DNA of 64,000 bases from Hydrogenophilaceae bacterium. GTDB taxonomy: Bacteria; Pseudomonadota; Gammaproteobacteria; Burkholderiales; Thiobacillaceae. The stretch covers positions 41,385 through 105,384 of the forward strand of contig JANJWO010000074.1 in NCBI GenBank assembly GCA_024709485.1, in the 5' to 3' direction. This document shows, in pieces, positions 56,021 to 64,000 of this stretch (positions within the stretch are counted from its first letter, which is position 1; each line of letters begins with the position of its first letter). A program made the translations under genes and the position numbers. The notes beneath the pieces were generated by a model. The model did not search any database. It saw only the letters and a list, made by a program, of their open reading frames with translations, and had not been told where the DNA came from.

Positions 56021-56488
56021 ATGAGCACCATCACTCTCGAAGCAGTCAAAACCGAGCAAGGCAAGCTGGCCAGGATGATCGCCCAGCTCGAAGAAGACAT
56101 GAAGAAGAGCCCCGGCTTTTTCGAGTACCAGGGCAAGCGCATTCCGCTGGAAACCGGCGAGCGCTACATTGGCACGATCATCAGCGCAGACGGTTCGCGC
56201 AACCACCACATCATCCTGTTGCCCGGTGAGCAGAACAACGTCAAATGGCAAGCGGCAATGGACTGGGCAGCCTCCATCGGCGGCGAACTCCCGGACCGCT
56301 GCGAGTCTGCCCTGCTCTTCGCCACCATGAAGGATGAATTTGAGTCCGAGTGGTATTGGCTTCGTGAGCAGCACGTCTCGTACTCGGACTATGCCTGGTT
56401 TCAGAATTTCACCAGCGGCAACCAGAGCTACAGCCGCAAGAACGACAAGCTCAGCGCCCGTGCCGTCCGCAGATTAATCATTGAGTAA
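56021..56488 (+). CDS. DGR target protein 2 (DUF1566-like)
   Basis: WQAAMDWAASIGGELPDRCESALLFATMKDEFESEWYWLREQHVSYSDYAWF; VR2 at C-terminus. Confidence 0.92.
   Translation: MSTITLEAVKTEQGKLARMIAQLEEDMKKSPGFFEYQGKRIPLETGERYIGTIISADGSRNHHIILLPGEQNNVKWQAAMDWAASIGGELPDRCESALLFATMKDEFESEWYWLREQHVSYSDYAWFQNFTSGNQSYSRKNDKLSARAVRRLIIE
56368..56476 (+). repeat. DGR variable repeat VR2
   Basis: 109 nt aligned to TR 57041-57149; 13 differences, all at TR adenines. Confidence 0.97.
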
Positions 56489-56512
56489 TTCAATTATTTG
56501 GTTTTCATCAGC

Positions 56513-56866
56513 ATGGCTATCCATACCCAACTGCCCATTTACAAGGTCGCTTACGACCTGCTCGATGTTGTCACCGATCTGGTGAAGAACATGCCGCGCG
56601 ATTTCAAGCAGTCCATCGGCGGCAAGATCAGCCAGGAGTGCGTCGAGATCGTGGTGCTGATCTTCCGCGCCAACTGCGCGCGGGACAAGGCGCCACACCT
56701 CGGCGAACTCATCGAGCGCCTGCAGGTGGCCGAGCTGCTGTTGCGCCTCTCGCGCGACAAGCGGCTTATCTCCACCAAGCAGTACGCGCAGGCGGTCGAG
56801 CTGACCAACAGCGTCGGCAAGCAGGCGGGTGGATGGCGCCGTTCCGCACTTTCGCCAGCTTCGTGA
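56513..56866 (+). CDS. avd: Accessory variability determinant (Avd, four-helix bundle protein)
   Basis: LPIYKVAYDLLDVVTDLVKNMPRDFKQSIGGKISQECVEIVVLIFRANCARDKAPHLGELIERLQVAELLLRLSRDKRLIS. Confidence 0.92.
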   Translation: MAIHTQLPIYKVAYDLLDVVTDLVKNMPRDFKQSIGGKISQECVEIVVLIFRANCARDKAPHLGELIERLQVAELLLRLSRDKRLISTKQYAQAVELTNSVGKQAGGWRRSALSPAS

Positions 56867-57035
56867 TGGTCAAGGCCACCATGACTGTGCGAACTTTTAA
56901 TCTGGTCGTGCCGCTGGCTCACAAGGCCACCGCCATGCGCATCACGGATACCGATGGCGAGAGCCATGCCAGGTCTGGCGCAGTTTCCCCGCTGATCGGC
57001 CCAGGCCTTCAGCGAGGCGACGTGGATAGCACGAA

Positions 57036-57149
57036 TCGACGCAGCACGTCTCAAACTCAAACTATGCCTGGTATCAGAATTTCAACAACGGCAACCAGAA
57101 CTACAACAACAAGAACAACAAGCTCAGAGCCCGTGCCGTCCGCAGATTA
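57036..57149 (+). repeat. DGR template repeat (TR), adenine-rich
   Basis: tcgacgcagcacgtctcaaactcaaactatgcctgg...aacaagctcagagcccgtgccgtccgcagatta; 11 AAY codons in the register of the targets. Confidence 0.97.
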
Positions 57150-58260
57150 CCCCGCGCGCCACCCTGCTGATTTTTCTTTCGAGGCCCTGGTGCAAGCCTA
57201 CCTCGACTGCCGCCAGGCCAAGCGCAACACCGCCAGCGCACTGGCCTTCGAGCAAGACCTTGAGCGCAACCTGTGCGCGCTGCATGCCGAGCTGACCGCC
57301 GGCACCTACCAGCCCGGCCGCTCCATCTGCTTCGTCATCACCCGGCCCAAGCCGCGCGAGGTGTGGGCGGCCGACTTCCGCGACCGCATCGTGCACCACC
57401 TGCTCTACAACCGCATCGCGCCCAGGTTCTACGCCAGCTTCATTGCAGACAGTTGCGCCTGCATTCCCGGCCGCGGCACCCTGTACGCCGCCCAGCGGCT
57501 GGAATCCAAGGTGCGCAGCATCACGCAAAACTGGAGCCGGCCGGCCCACTACCTCAAGATGGACCTGGCCAACTTCTTCGTCAGCATCGACAAGCACATC
57601 CTGCGTGAGCTGCTGGCCAAGCGAATCACCGAACCATGGTGGATGCGGCTTGCCGACACCCTGCTCTTCCACGACCCGCGCCAGGACTTTGAATACCATG
57701 GCAAGCCTGCGCTACTCGACAAGGTGCCGCCGCACAAGCGCCTCACCAACCAGCCCGTCCACCTTGGTCTGCCCATCGGCAACCTCAGCAGCCAGTTCTT
57801 CGCCAACGTCTATCTTGATGTTCTCGACCAGCACATCAAGCACCGCATCGGCGCCCGGCACTACATCCGCTACGTCGACGACTTCATCCTGCTGCACGAA
57901 TCGCCCCAGTGGCTGAACGATGCCCGGAAAGAGATCGAGTCCTTCCTTCCTGCGCGGCTCAATGCCCGCCTCAACCCCAGCAAAACCATCCTGCAGCCCG
58001 TTGACCGCGGCGTCGACTTCGTCGGCCAGGTCATCAAGCCCTGGCGCCGCGTCACCCGAAAACGCACCGTAAACGAAGCCATTAATCGCGTGGCCAGCAT
58101 CAGGGCTGAGGATCTATTCGAGACGGCAAACAGCTACTTCGGCCTGCTCGGGCAGGCAACCCGCAGCCACAAGCACCGCGCACGGCTGGCCAATGCAATC
58201 AGGCCGCGTGGACATTCGATTAAGTCTGACCTGACAAAAGCCTACAGGAGACCATCTTGA
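57133..58260 (+). CDS. DGR reverse transcriptase (start codon uncertain)
   Basis: ALAFEQDLERNLCALHAELTAGTYQPGRSICFVITRPKPREVWAADFRDRIVHHLLYNRI...GLPIGNLSSQFFANVYL...YVDDF. GTG 57133 or ATG 57064 possible. Confidence 0.95.
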   Translation: MPSADYPARHPADFSFEALVQAYLDCRQAKRNTASALAFEQDLERNLCALHAELTAGTYQPGRSICFVITRPKPREVWAADFRDRIVHHLLYNRIAPRFYASFIADSCACIPGRGTLYAAQRLESKVRSITQNWSRPAHYLKMDLANFFVSIDKHILRELLAKRITEPWWMRLADTLLFHDPRQDFEYHGKPALLDKVPPHKRLTNQPVHLGLPIGNLSSQFFANVYLDVLDQHIKHRIGARHYIRYVDDFILLHESPQWLNDARKEIESFLPARLNARLNPSKTILQPVDRGVDFVGQVIKPWRRVTRKRTVNEAINRVASIRAEDLFETANSYFGLLGQATRSHKHRARLANAIRPRGHSIKSDLTKAYRRPS

Positions 58261-58616
58261 AACCCCAATTCATAAACCCAGACGTCCACTCTGTCCCCTG
58301 CAACGGCTGCACACTCTGTTGCCACAACGACGCCATCCGTCTGCTACCTGGCGACGATCCCGACCAATACGAAACCCAACCCCATCACTACATGCCCGGC
58401 CAGCTCATGCTCAAGCACAAGCCAAACGGCGACTGCATCTACCTGGGCGAATCCGGCTGCAGCATCCACGACCGCCGGCCGCGCATGTGCAAACGCATGG
58501 ACTGCCGCACCATCGCTCGCGTCTTCACCTGGACCCAGGTACGCAAGATGGAGCGCCGCAACGCCATCAAAATGGCTGTATGGCAGCGCGGAAAGGAACT
58601 TCTCAAGAATGCCTAA
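58257..58616 (+). CDS. YkgJ-like cysteine cluster protein (TTG start)
   Basis: VPCNGCTLCCHNDAIRLLPGDDP...CIYLGESGCSIHDRRPRMCKRMDCR. Confidence 0.85.
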   Translation: MKPQFINPDVHSVPCNGCTLCCHNDAIRLLPGDDPDQYETQPHHYMPGQLMLKHKPNGDCIYLGESGCSIHDRRPRMCKRMDCRTIARVFTWTQVRKMERRNAIKMAVWQRGKELLKNA

Positions 58617-59028
58617 ATCCGCCAAACCCAAGCGCGCCTACAAACCTCGCCCCATCGTCAAGCCCCTCAAGGCCCGCAACGACTGGGTGATGGAAGGCGA
58701 AGTCCATGCTGCGCTGCTCGCGATCGAGGCCGACCAGGTGCAAGAAATCCATCTGGCAAATTTGGGTAGCCATGCAGACCTCGTGCGGCGGCTGGAGACC
58801 GCACCATTCCATGCCCAGCGCCAGGCCCAAACCATCGTGCGTATCCTCGCCGAAATCATGGAACGCAAACCTCCTACCGTCACTCAGCTCGAACAAATCG
58901 CGATTCGTGCGGCGCTGAAGATCACTCTCCCCGTTCTGCGGCAGGCAAGCAACTACGCCGTCGAGAGAGCTGCGCAAGCGGCATGGAAAGCCTACGCGCG
59001 CGATGGAGGGTTGAAGGTAGACCTTTGA
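58609..59028 (+). CDS. Hypothetical phage protein, last ORF of the operon
   Basis: MPKSAKPKRAYKPRPIVKPLKARNDWVMEGEVHAALLAIEADQVQEIHLANLG. Confidence 0.7.
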   Translation: MPKSAKPKRAYKPRPIVKPLKARNDWVMEGEVHAALLAIEADQVQEIHLANLGSHADLVRRLETAPFHAQRQAQTIVRILAEIMERKPPTVTQLEQIAIRAALKITLPVLRQASNYAVERAAQAAWKAYARDGGLKVDL

Positions 59029-59111
59029 AACCGGTCCGACGCCCGTGCAGGCGAAACTGGTGTCCGGAGCAACCCCCGGAACAGCAAGAGTAGGCTAGGC
59101 CTATAATCTTG

Positions 59112-59137
59112 AAAAAGCCCGCTACGGCGGGCTTTTT
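59112..59137 (+). terminator. Rho-independent terminator (usable on both strands) at the right prophage end
   Basis: AAAAAGCCCGC-TACG-GCGGGCTTTTT stem-loop. Confidence 0.9.
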
Positions 59138-59169
59138 GTTATCCTAGCCGCCGATTTAGTTTTAAGCAT

Positions 59170-59217
59170 CTTCGGGCAGCCCAGCGAAACGAAACCGACT
59201 TTTGGAATACTGCTCAT
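59170..59217 (-). pseudogene. Displaced native rimO 5' end (attR)
   Basis: Reverse complement ATG AGC AGT ATT CCA AAA GTC GGT TTC GTT TCG CTG GGC TGC CCG AAG = MSSIPKVGFVSLGCPK, then phage sequence. Confidence 0.88.
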
Positions 59218-59416
59218 GTACGTGGTCCTGATTGCCCTGCTCTACATACTGCTGATGATGGTGGTAACGGCCGAATCCGTCTTCAAGGGGGTGATGGTGC
59301 TGCTGTTCGGCGGCGGATTCATCGCCCTGGTGTTCTATCTTCTGGACACGCCGCGCCGCGTGCGCTCAAGACGCATGGCCGAAATGGCCGATCGCGGTGA
59401 TGGCGGCGATGCCTAG
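59216..59416 (+). CDS. Small membrane protein
   Basis: MYVVLIALLYILLMMVVTAESVFKGVMVLLFGGGFIALVFYLLDTPRRVRSRRM. Confidence 0.6.
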   Translation: MYVVLIALLYILLMMVVTAESVFKGVMVLLFGGGFIALVFYLLDTPRRVRSRRMAEMADRGDGGDA

Positions 59417-60202
59417 GCCGATCAGCAGCACCTGTTCCAGCGTGGCCGAAAGCTCCGGGCGCTTGTGCAGGCCGGGGATGAGATCCGCCACCGCCACATA
59501 GATCATGCTCGAAGCCGCGACGCCGAGCAGATAGGGCGTGACGCCATCCATGTCCGCCAGCGCCAGATAGCCCAGCAGCCCGCCGAACACCATGGCCACG
59601 CTGGACAACAGGTTGTAGAGCAACGCCTTCGATTTGCTGTAGCCGGAATGCAGCAGCACCAGGAAATCGCCCACTTCCTGCGGCAGTTCGTGGGCAATGA
59701 TCGCCATGGCGGTCACGATGCCAAGCTGGGTGTCGGCCACGAACGCGCCGGCAATCAGCACCCCGTCCACGAAATTGTGGAAGGTGTCGCCGATCAGGAT
59801 CATCAGGCCCGCGCGGTGGTGCTCTTGCTGCCCACCGTGCCCATGGCCATGATCGTGGTCGTGGTTATGCCCGTGATCGTGGCCGGATTCATGCCCGGGC
59901 GGCTCCAGACCATGAACTTCGCACGTCTCATGGTGGCAGTGGCGCCACAGCACCAGTTTTTCCAGGATGAAGAAAGCCAGCAGGCCGCCCAGCACGGCGG
60001 CCGCCACCGCTTGGGGGGAGCCTTCCTCCAGCGCATGCGGCAGCACTTCCAGGAATCCCGCGCCCAGCAAGGTGCCGACCGCGAAGCTGACCAGACGCGG
60101 CACCCAGGCCGGATGCGCGGCGAAGGTGAACAGGCCTGCCAGCAGCACGCTCAGCACGCCTCCCGCCAGGGTGGCGGCCAGGATCCAGGCAAGTGTATGC
60201 AT
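59366..60202 (-). CDS. ZIP family metal transporter
   Basis: HDHGHNHDHDHGHGHGG His-rich loop; GDTFHNFVDGVLIAGAF; AIIAHELPQEVGDF. Confidence 0.93.
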   Translation of the reverse strand: MHTLAWILAATLAGGVLSVLLAGLFTFAAHPAWVPRLVSFAVGTLLGAGFLEVLPHALEEGSPQAVAAAVLGGLLAFFILEKLVLWRHCHHETCEVHGLEPPGHESGHDHGHNHDHDHGHGHGGQQEHHRAGLMILIGDTFHNFVDGVLIAGAFVADTQLGIVTAMAIIAHELPQEVGDFLVLLHSGYSKSKALLYNLLSSVAMVFGGLLGYLALADMDGVTPYLLGVAASSMIYVAVADLIPGLHKRPELSATLEQVLLIGLGIAAITAIGHFGHAS

Positions 60203-60265
60203 ATCGGGTATGCGCCTATGCGGCAGGCGGTCGCGAAAATTGCGTGATTATAAGGGATTACCCCG

Positions 60266-60994
60266 TCAAGGCGCCGCCCGCCAGATGAGCGAAGCCATGC
60301 GGCCGGTCGCCCCGTCGCGGCGATAGGAGTAGAAGCGCGCCTGGTCGGCATAGGTGCAAAGCCCGCCGCCGTATACTTCGCGCACGCCCGCGCGCGCCAG
60401 CCGCAGGCGGGCCAGTTGGTAAATATCGGCCAGCCACTTGCCGGGCTGTCCCGGCAGGAATGCGGCCGCAGCGGCCGGCAGATCGCGCACGAAAGCCTCG
60501 CGCACCTCCTCGCCCACCTCAAAAGCCTGCGGGCCGATGGCCGGCCCCAGCCAGGCCAGAACCTCGGCCGCGTCGCAGCGCATCGCCGCCACGCTGGCCT
60601 CCAGCACGCCGGCCGCCAGGCCGCGCCAGCCGGCATGGGCGGCCGCCACGCGCGTGCCGCCGCGGTCGCAGAACAATACCGGCAGGCAGTCCGCGGTCAG
60701 CACGGCGCAGACCGTGCCGGGCATGAACGCCACCGCGGCATCGGCTTCGACGGGCCCCTGCAGCTGATCGGCCTGCGCCACTGCGGTGCCGTGCACCTGC
60801 ACGAGCCACTTGGGCTCGTCCGGCAGGAAAGCGCGCAGCCGCCGGCGATTGAGCGCGACCGCCGCCGGATCGTCGCCCACGTGGTCGCCCAGATTGAGGC
60901 TGGCGTAGGGCGGCCGGCTGGCGCCGCCGGCACGCGTGCTCACCAGCGCATGCACGCCGGCGGGCGCCGGCCAGTCGGGCTCGATGAACTGCAT
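60266..60994 (-). CDS. pgeF: Peptidoglycan editing factor PgeF (YfiH/laccase-like)
   Basis: GVHALVSTRAGGASRPPYASLNLGDHVGDDP...LTADCLPVLFCDRGGTRVAAAHAGWRGLAAGVLEA. Confidence 0.93.
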   Translation of the reverse strand: MQFIEPDWPAPAGVHALVSTRAGGASRPPYASLNLGDHVGDDPAAVALNRRRLRAFLPDEPKWLVQVHGTAVAQADQLQGPVEADAAVAFMPGTVCAVLTADCLPVLFCDRGGTRVAAAHAGWRGLAAGVLEASVAAMRCDAAEVLAWLGPAIGPQAFEVGEEVREAFVRDLPAAAAAFLPGQPGKWLADIYQLARLRLARAGVREVYGGGLCTYADQARFYSYRRDGATGRMASLIWRAAP

Positions 60995-61017
60995 GCGTCG
61001 AACCGCGGCTGCCCGGC

Positions 61018-61998
61018 CTAGGCGGCCACGCCCCAGGTGCCGCCCGCGCGCATCAGCGCGAGCAGCATCTCCATGTCTTCCGGCAGCGGCGCTTCCCACT
61101 CCATGCGCTCGCCGGTGTAGGGGTGGTTCAGCGCGAGCCGGGTGGCATGCAGGGCCTGGCGCGGGAACGCCATGGCGCGGCCGCGCCGCACGTTGGAATA
61201 GGTCTTGTCCCCGACCAGGGGATGGCCGATGTGCTTCATGTGCACGCGGATCTGGTGGGTGCGGCCGGTTTCCAGGCTGCAGCGCAGCAAGGTCGCGCTG
61301 GGGAAGCGCTCCTCGACCGCATAGTGCGTGATGGCGGGCTTGCCCAGGGGATGCACGGTGCGCCGCGTGCGCTGGATGGGGTCGCGCGCCAGCGGCGCAT
61401 CCACCGTGCCGGCGCCGTCGATCTCGCCCTGGACCACGGCGAGATACTCGCGTTTGACCGTGCGGCCGTGCATCTGCCTGACCAGATCGGTGTGCGCCTT
61501 GAGGGTCTTGGCCGCCACCATGAGGCCGGAAGTATCCTTGTCCAGCCGGTGCACGATGCCTGCGCGCGGCAGGTCGGCCGCGCCTGCCGTATGGTGCAGC
61601 AACGCATTGAGCAAGGTGCCGGTGTGGTTGCCGTTGCCCGGATGCACCACCAGGCCGGCCGGCTTGTTGATGACGATGATGGCCGGATCCTCGAACACGA
61701 TGTCGAGCGGGATGTCTTCCGGCTCGTCCGGCCGGGTCTGGGGGTCCGCCTCGGGAAACACCGTGATCGCCTCGCCGCCCCAGACCTTGTCGCGCACCCC
61801 CGCCGGCTGGCCGTTGACCAGGACGTTGCCGGTGCGTATCCAGTTCTGCAGGCGGTTGCGGGAATATTCCGGCAGCATGCTCACCAGCGCCTGATCGAGG
61901 CGGATGCCGCCCAGCGCCGGGGGCACCTCCCCATGCCAGGGATCGAGGTCGGAATTTCCCTTATAATCGTCGTCGTCGTCCAAACCCACGTCACTCAT
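61018..61998 (-). CDS. rluD: 23S rRNA pseudouridine synthase RluD
   Basis: S4 domain; PAGLVVHPGNGNHTGTLLNALLHH...GIVHRLDKDTSGLMVAAKT. Confidence 0.95.
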   Translation of the reverse strand: MSDVGLDDDDDYKGNSDLDPWHGEVPPALGGIRLDQALVSMLPEYSRNRLQNWIRTGNVLVNGQPAGVRDKVWGGEAITVFPEADPQTRPDEPEDIPLDIVFEDPAIIVINKPAGLVVHPGNGNHTGTLLNALLHHTAGAADLPRAGIVHRLDKDTSGLMVAAKTLKAHTDLVRQMHGRTVKREYLAVVQGEIDGAGTVDAPLARDPIQRTRRTVHPLGKPAITHYAVEERFPSATLLRCSLETGRTHQIRVHMKHIGHPLVGDKTYSNVRRGRAMAFPRQALHATRLALNHPYTGERMEWEAPLPEDMEMLLALMRAGGTWGVAA

Positions 61999-62830
61999 GA
62001 CCTTCAAACTCCTTAACACTGCGGTTCGCCCTTTTTTCATGTGGCGTGCGGCGCTCGCCATCGTCGCCCTCAACCTCGGGCTGTCGGGTTGCGGGCTGCT
62101 CCCCGAGGTCGCTGACGAAACCGCCGGCTGGTCGGCGCAGCGCCTCTACTCCGAGGCCAAGGACAATCTCGATAAAGGCGACTACGAGCAGGCCATCAAA
62201 TTATACGAGACCCTCGAAGCGCGCTACCCCTACGGACGTTACGCCCAGCAGGCCCAGCTCGAAATCGCCTACGCCTACTACAAGGACCAGGAGTCGATTT
62301 CCGCCATCGCCGCATGCGACCGCTTCATCAAGCTCCACCCCAATCACCCTAACGTCGATTATGCGTATTATCTGAAGGGCCTGGCCAATTTCACCGAGGA
62401 TCAGAGCCTGTTCTCGCGCATTGCCACCCAGGACATGAGCGAGCGCGACCCCAAGGCCGCGCGCGACTCCTTCGCCGCCTTCAAGGAACTGGTCAACCGC
62501 TTTCCGGACAGCAAGTACGCGGAAGATTCCCGCGCGCGCATGAAATACCTGGTCAACGCCATTTCCGCCAACGAGGTCCACGTCGCCAAGTACTACCTCA
62601 AGCGCGAGGCCTACGTGGCGGCGGCCAACCGGGCCAAAAGCGTGGTGACCAACTATCCCGAAACCCCGTCCGTCGAAGAGGCGCTGGCCATCATGGTCGT
62701 GGCCTACGACAAGCTGGGCATCAACGATCTCCGCGACGACGCCATGCGGGTGCTCAAGCTCAATTACCCCAACAGCAAATATGCCCAGGGCGTCGATCTG
62801 ACCGGCAAGGATTGGTGGAAGCTCTGGTAA
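61997..62830 (+). CDS. bamD: Outer membrane assembly lipoprotein BamD
   Basis: Lipobox LNLGLSGC; LYSEAKDNLDKGDYEQAIKLYETLEARYPYGRYAQQAQLEIAYAYYK. An alternative start at 62039 is possible. Confidence 0.94.
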   Translation: MTFKLLNTAVRPFFMWRAALAIVALNLGLSGCGLLPEVADETAGWSAQRLYSEAKDNLDKGDYEQAIKLYETLEARYPYGRYAQQAQLEIAYAYYKDQESISAIAACDRFIKLHPNHPNVDYAYYLKGLANFTEDQSLFSRIATQDMSERDPKAARDSFAAFKELVNRFPDSKYAEDSRARMKYLVNAISANEVHVAKYYLKREAYVAAANRAKSVVTNYPETPSVEEALAIMVVAYDKLGINDLRDDAMRVLKLNYPNSKYAQGVDLTGKDWWKLW

Positions 62831-62858
62831 GCGGCTGAACCGGCGGCCGCCTGCCGCC

Positions 62859-63704
62859 TTAGCGCAGGACCGCCGCCGGCCCGCTCTTGACCAGGGCCAT
62901 GACCTCGTTCACCCCCAGGTGCAGCAGCAGGGCCACTTCCTGGAAGTCGTCCAGCAGCGCGGCGTCATGCCAGCCGTTGTCCGAATGCCGCGCCAGCCTG
63001 ATTGCCAGCGTCACGTTGCGCACGCGCGGCAGCCTGGCCTGCGCCGGATCGCCCAGGCTGACCAGCAGTTCCGGCAGCTGCCATTCCATGGTCAACCGGC
63101 GTTGCAATTCCATGTCCGAGAACCCCAGAACCTGAAGTTGCGCGTCGGCGCTGTGCTGCGCGCGGTCCGCCGCCTGGAGCGTTTTGATCTGCAGCATGGG
63201 CCCGGGATTGAAGCACCACATCAGCATTTCACCGACATGGCTCAGCAGCGCGGAGGTCCGCACCTCCTGCGCATGCAGATCGTGCAGACGCAGCGCCCAG
63301 TCGCCGGCGTAATAGGCTGCGCGCTGCGCGCGGCGCACCGTGTGCATCAGATGCGCCAGCGCTTCGTGCTGCGAACCGAGCAGTTCTTCGGCAACCCGGC
63401 CTGTCGCCACCTCGCGGAAGAAGGTTTCCAATCCCATCATCAGCAGGGCATGCCTTGCATCCACGATCTCGTAGAGCTGATGGCGCGCCTTGTGCATCTG
63501 CAGGTGGCGCAGCAGCCTCAGGGTCATGAACGGATCGTCGTCGACGACGTCGACGATGTGGTCCGCGCTGCCTTCGGCCCGCAGCCGGTGCAGCTGTTGG
63601 GCCGTCGAGCGCAGCACGGGAATGTCGGCCTGCCCGAAGAAGGCGATCCACTCCTCCAGGCTTTGCGGCTGTTTCGGTGCCGGGGCGGTGTCCTGCTCGG
63701 GCAT
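62859..63704 (-). CDS. HDOD domain protein
   Basis: FGQADIPVLRSTAQQLHRLRAE...DPFMTLRLLRHLQ...RHALLMMGLETF. Confidence 0.8.
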   Translation of the reverse strand: MPEQDTAPAPKQPQSLEEWIAFFGQADIPVLRSTAQQLHRLRAEGSADHIVDVVDDDPFMTLRLLRHLQMHKARHQLYEIVDARHALLMMGLETFFREVATGRVAEELLGSQHEALAHLMHTVRRAQRAAYYAGDWALRLHDLHAQEVRTSALLSHVGEMLMWCFNPGPMLQIKTLQAADRAQHSADAQLQVLGFSDMELQRRLTMEWQLPELLVSLGDPAQARLPRVRNVTLAIRLARHSDNGWHDAALLDDFQEVALLLHLGVNEVMALVKSGPAAVLR

Positions 63705-63715
63705 GCCGGCGCCCC

Positions 63716-64000
<285 letters not shown>

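Larger units (their letters stand above)
20680..59172. mobile_element. Complete tailed (lambda-like siphovirus) prophage integrated in rimO, about 38.5 kb
   Basis: Serine integrase at left end; lysis, tail, head, terminase, replication and regulatory modules; attL/attR reconstruct the rimO 5' end. Confidence 0.93.

Noticed and set aside
55327-56229. 300-aa + ORF covering the DGR target region in another frame
   Set aside because: Arg/His/Pro-rich out-of-frame translation; the true targets are 55382-55993 and 56021-56488.
56638-57132. Long N-terminal extension of the RT ORF (MRRDRGADLPRQ...)
   Set aside because: Runs out of frame through avd and the TR; no conserved RT sequence before about 57150.

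Overview
GC-rich betaproteobacterial chromosome (inferred from the thrS-infC-rpmI-rplT-pheS-pheT-ihfA-merR-tRNA-Pro order) carrying one complete-looking tailed prophage at about 20.68-59.17 kb. Host genes flank it: relA, comEC, lolDC and rimO on the left; a ZIP transporter, pgeF, rluD, bamD, an HDOD gene and a P-II gene on the right. A second integrative element just left of the window is suggested by a partial tyrosine integrase next to tRNA-Pro. Main observations, read directly from the bases: (1) A diversity-generating retroelement (DGR) in the prophage early operon, with Avd, a reverse transcriptase, one template repeat (TR 57036-57149) and two variable repeats in two DUF1566-like genes. 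All 26 TR/VR differences (13 + 13) fall at TR adenines. (2) The serine-integrase prophage is inserted inside the 5' end of rimO. The displaced native start (MSSIPKVGFVSLGCPK) lies at the right end, and the phage supplies a replacement 5' end encoding the same SLGCPK with only synonymous changes. (3) A candidate acr-aca operon: a promoter whose 17-nt spacer is a perfect inverted repeat, a small acidic ORF, then an Aca2/DUF1870-like HTH gene. (4) Twelve 9-bp iterons in four triads of alternating orientation around an alternating purine-pyrimidine tract beside the phage primase/helicase gene, a candidate origin. (5) Two or three integron attC-like sites bracketing small ORFs in the prophage. (6) A lambda-identical GGGAAAG -1 frameshift site in the tail chaperone gene, nested spanins, and a duplicated 29-bp intergenic element. 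No searches were run; family calls are by eye.
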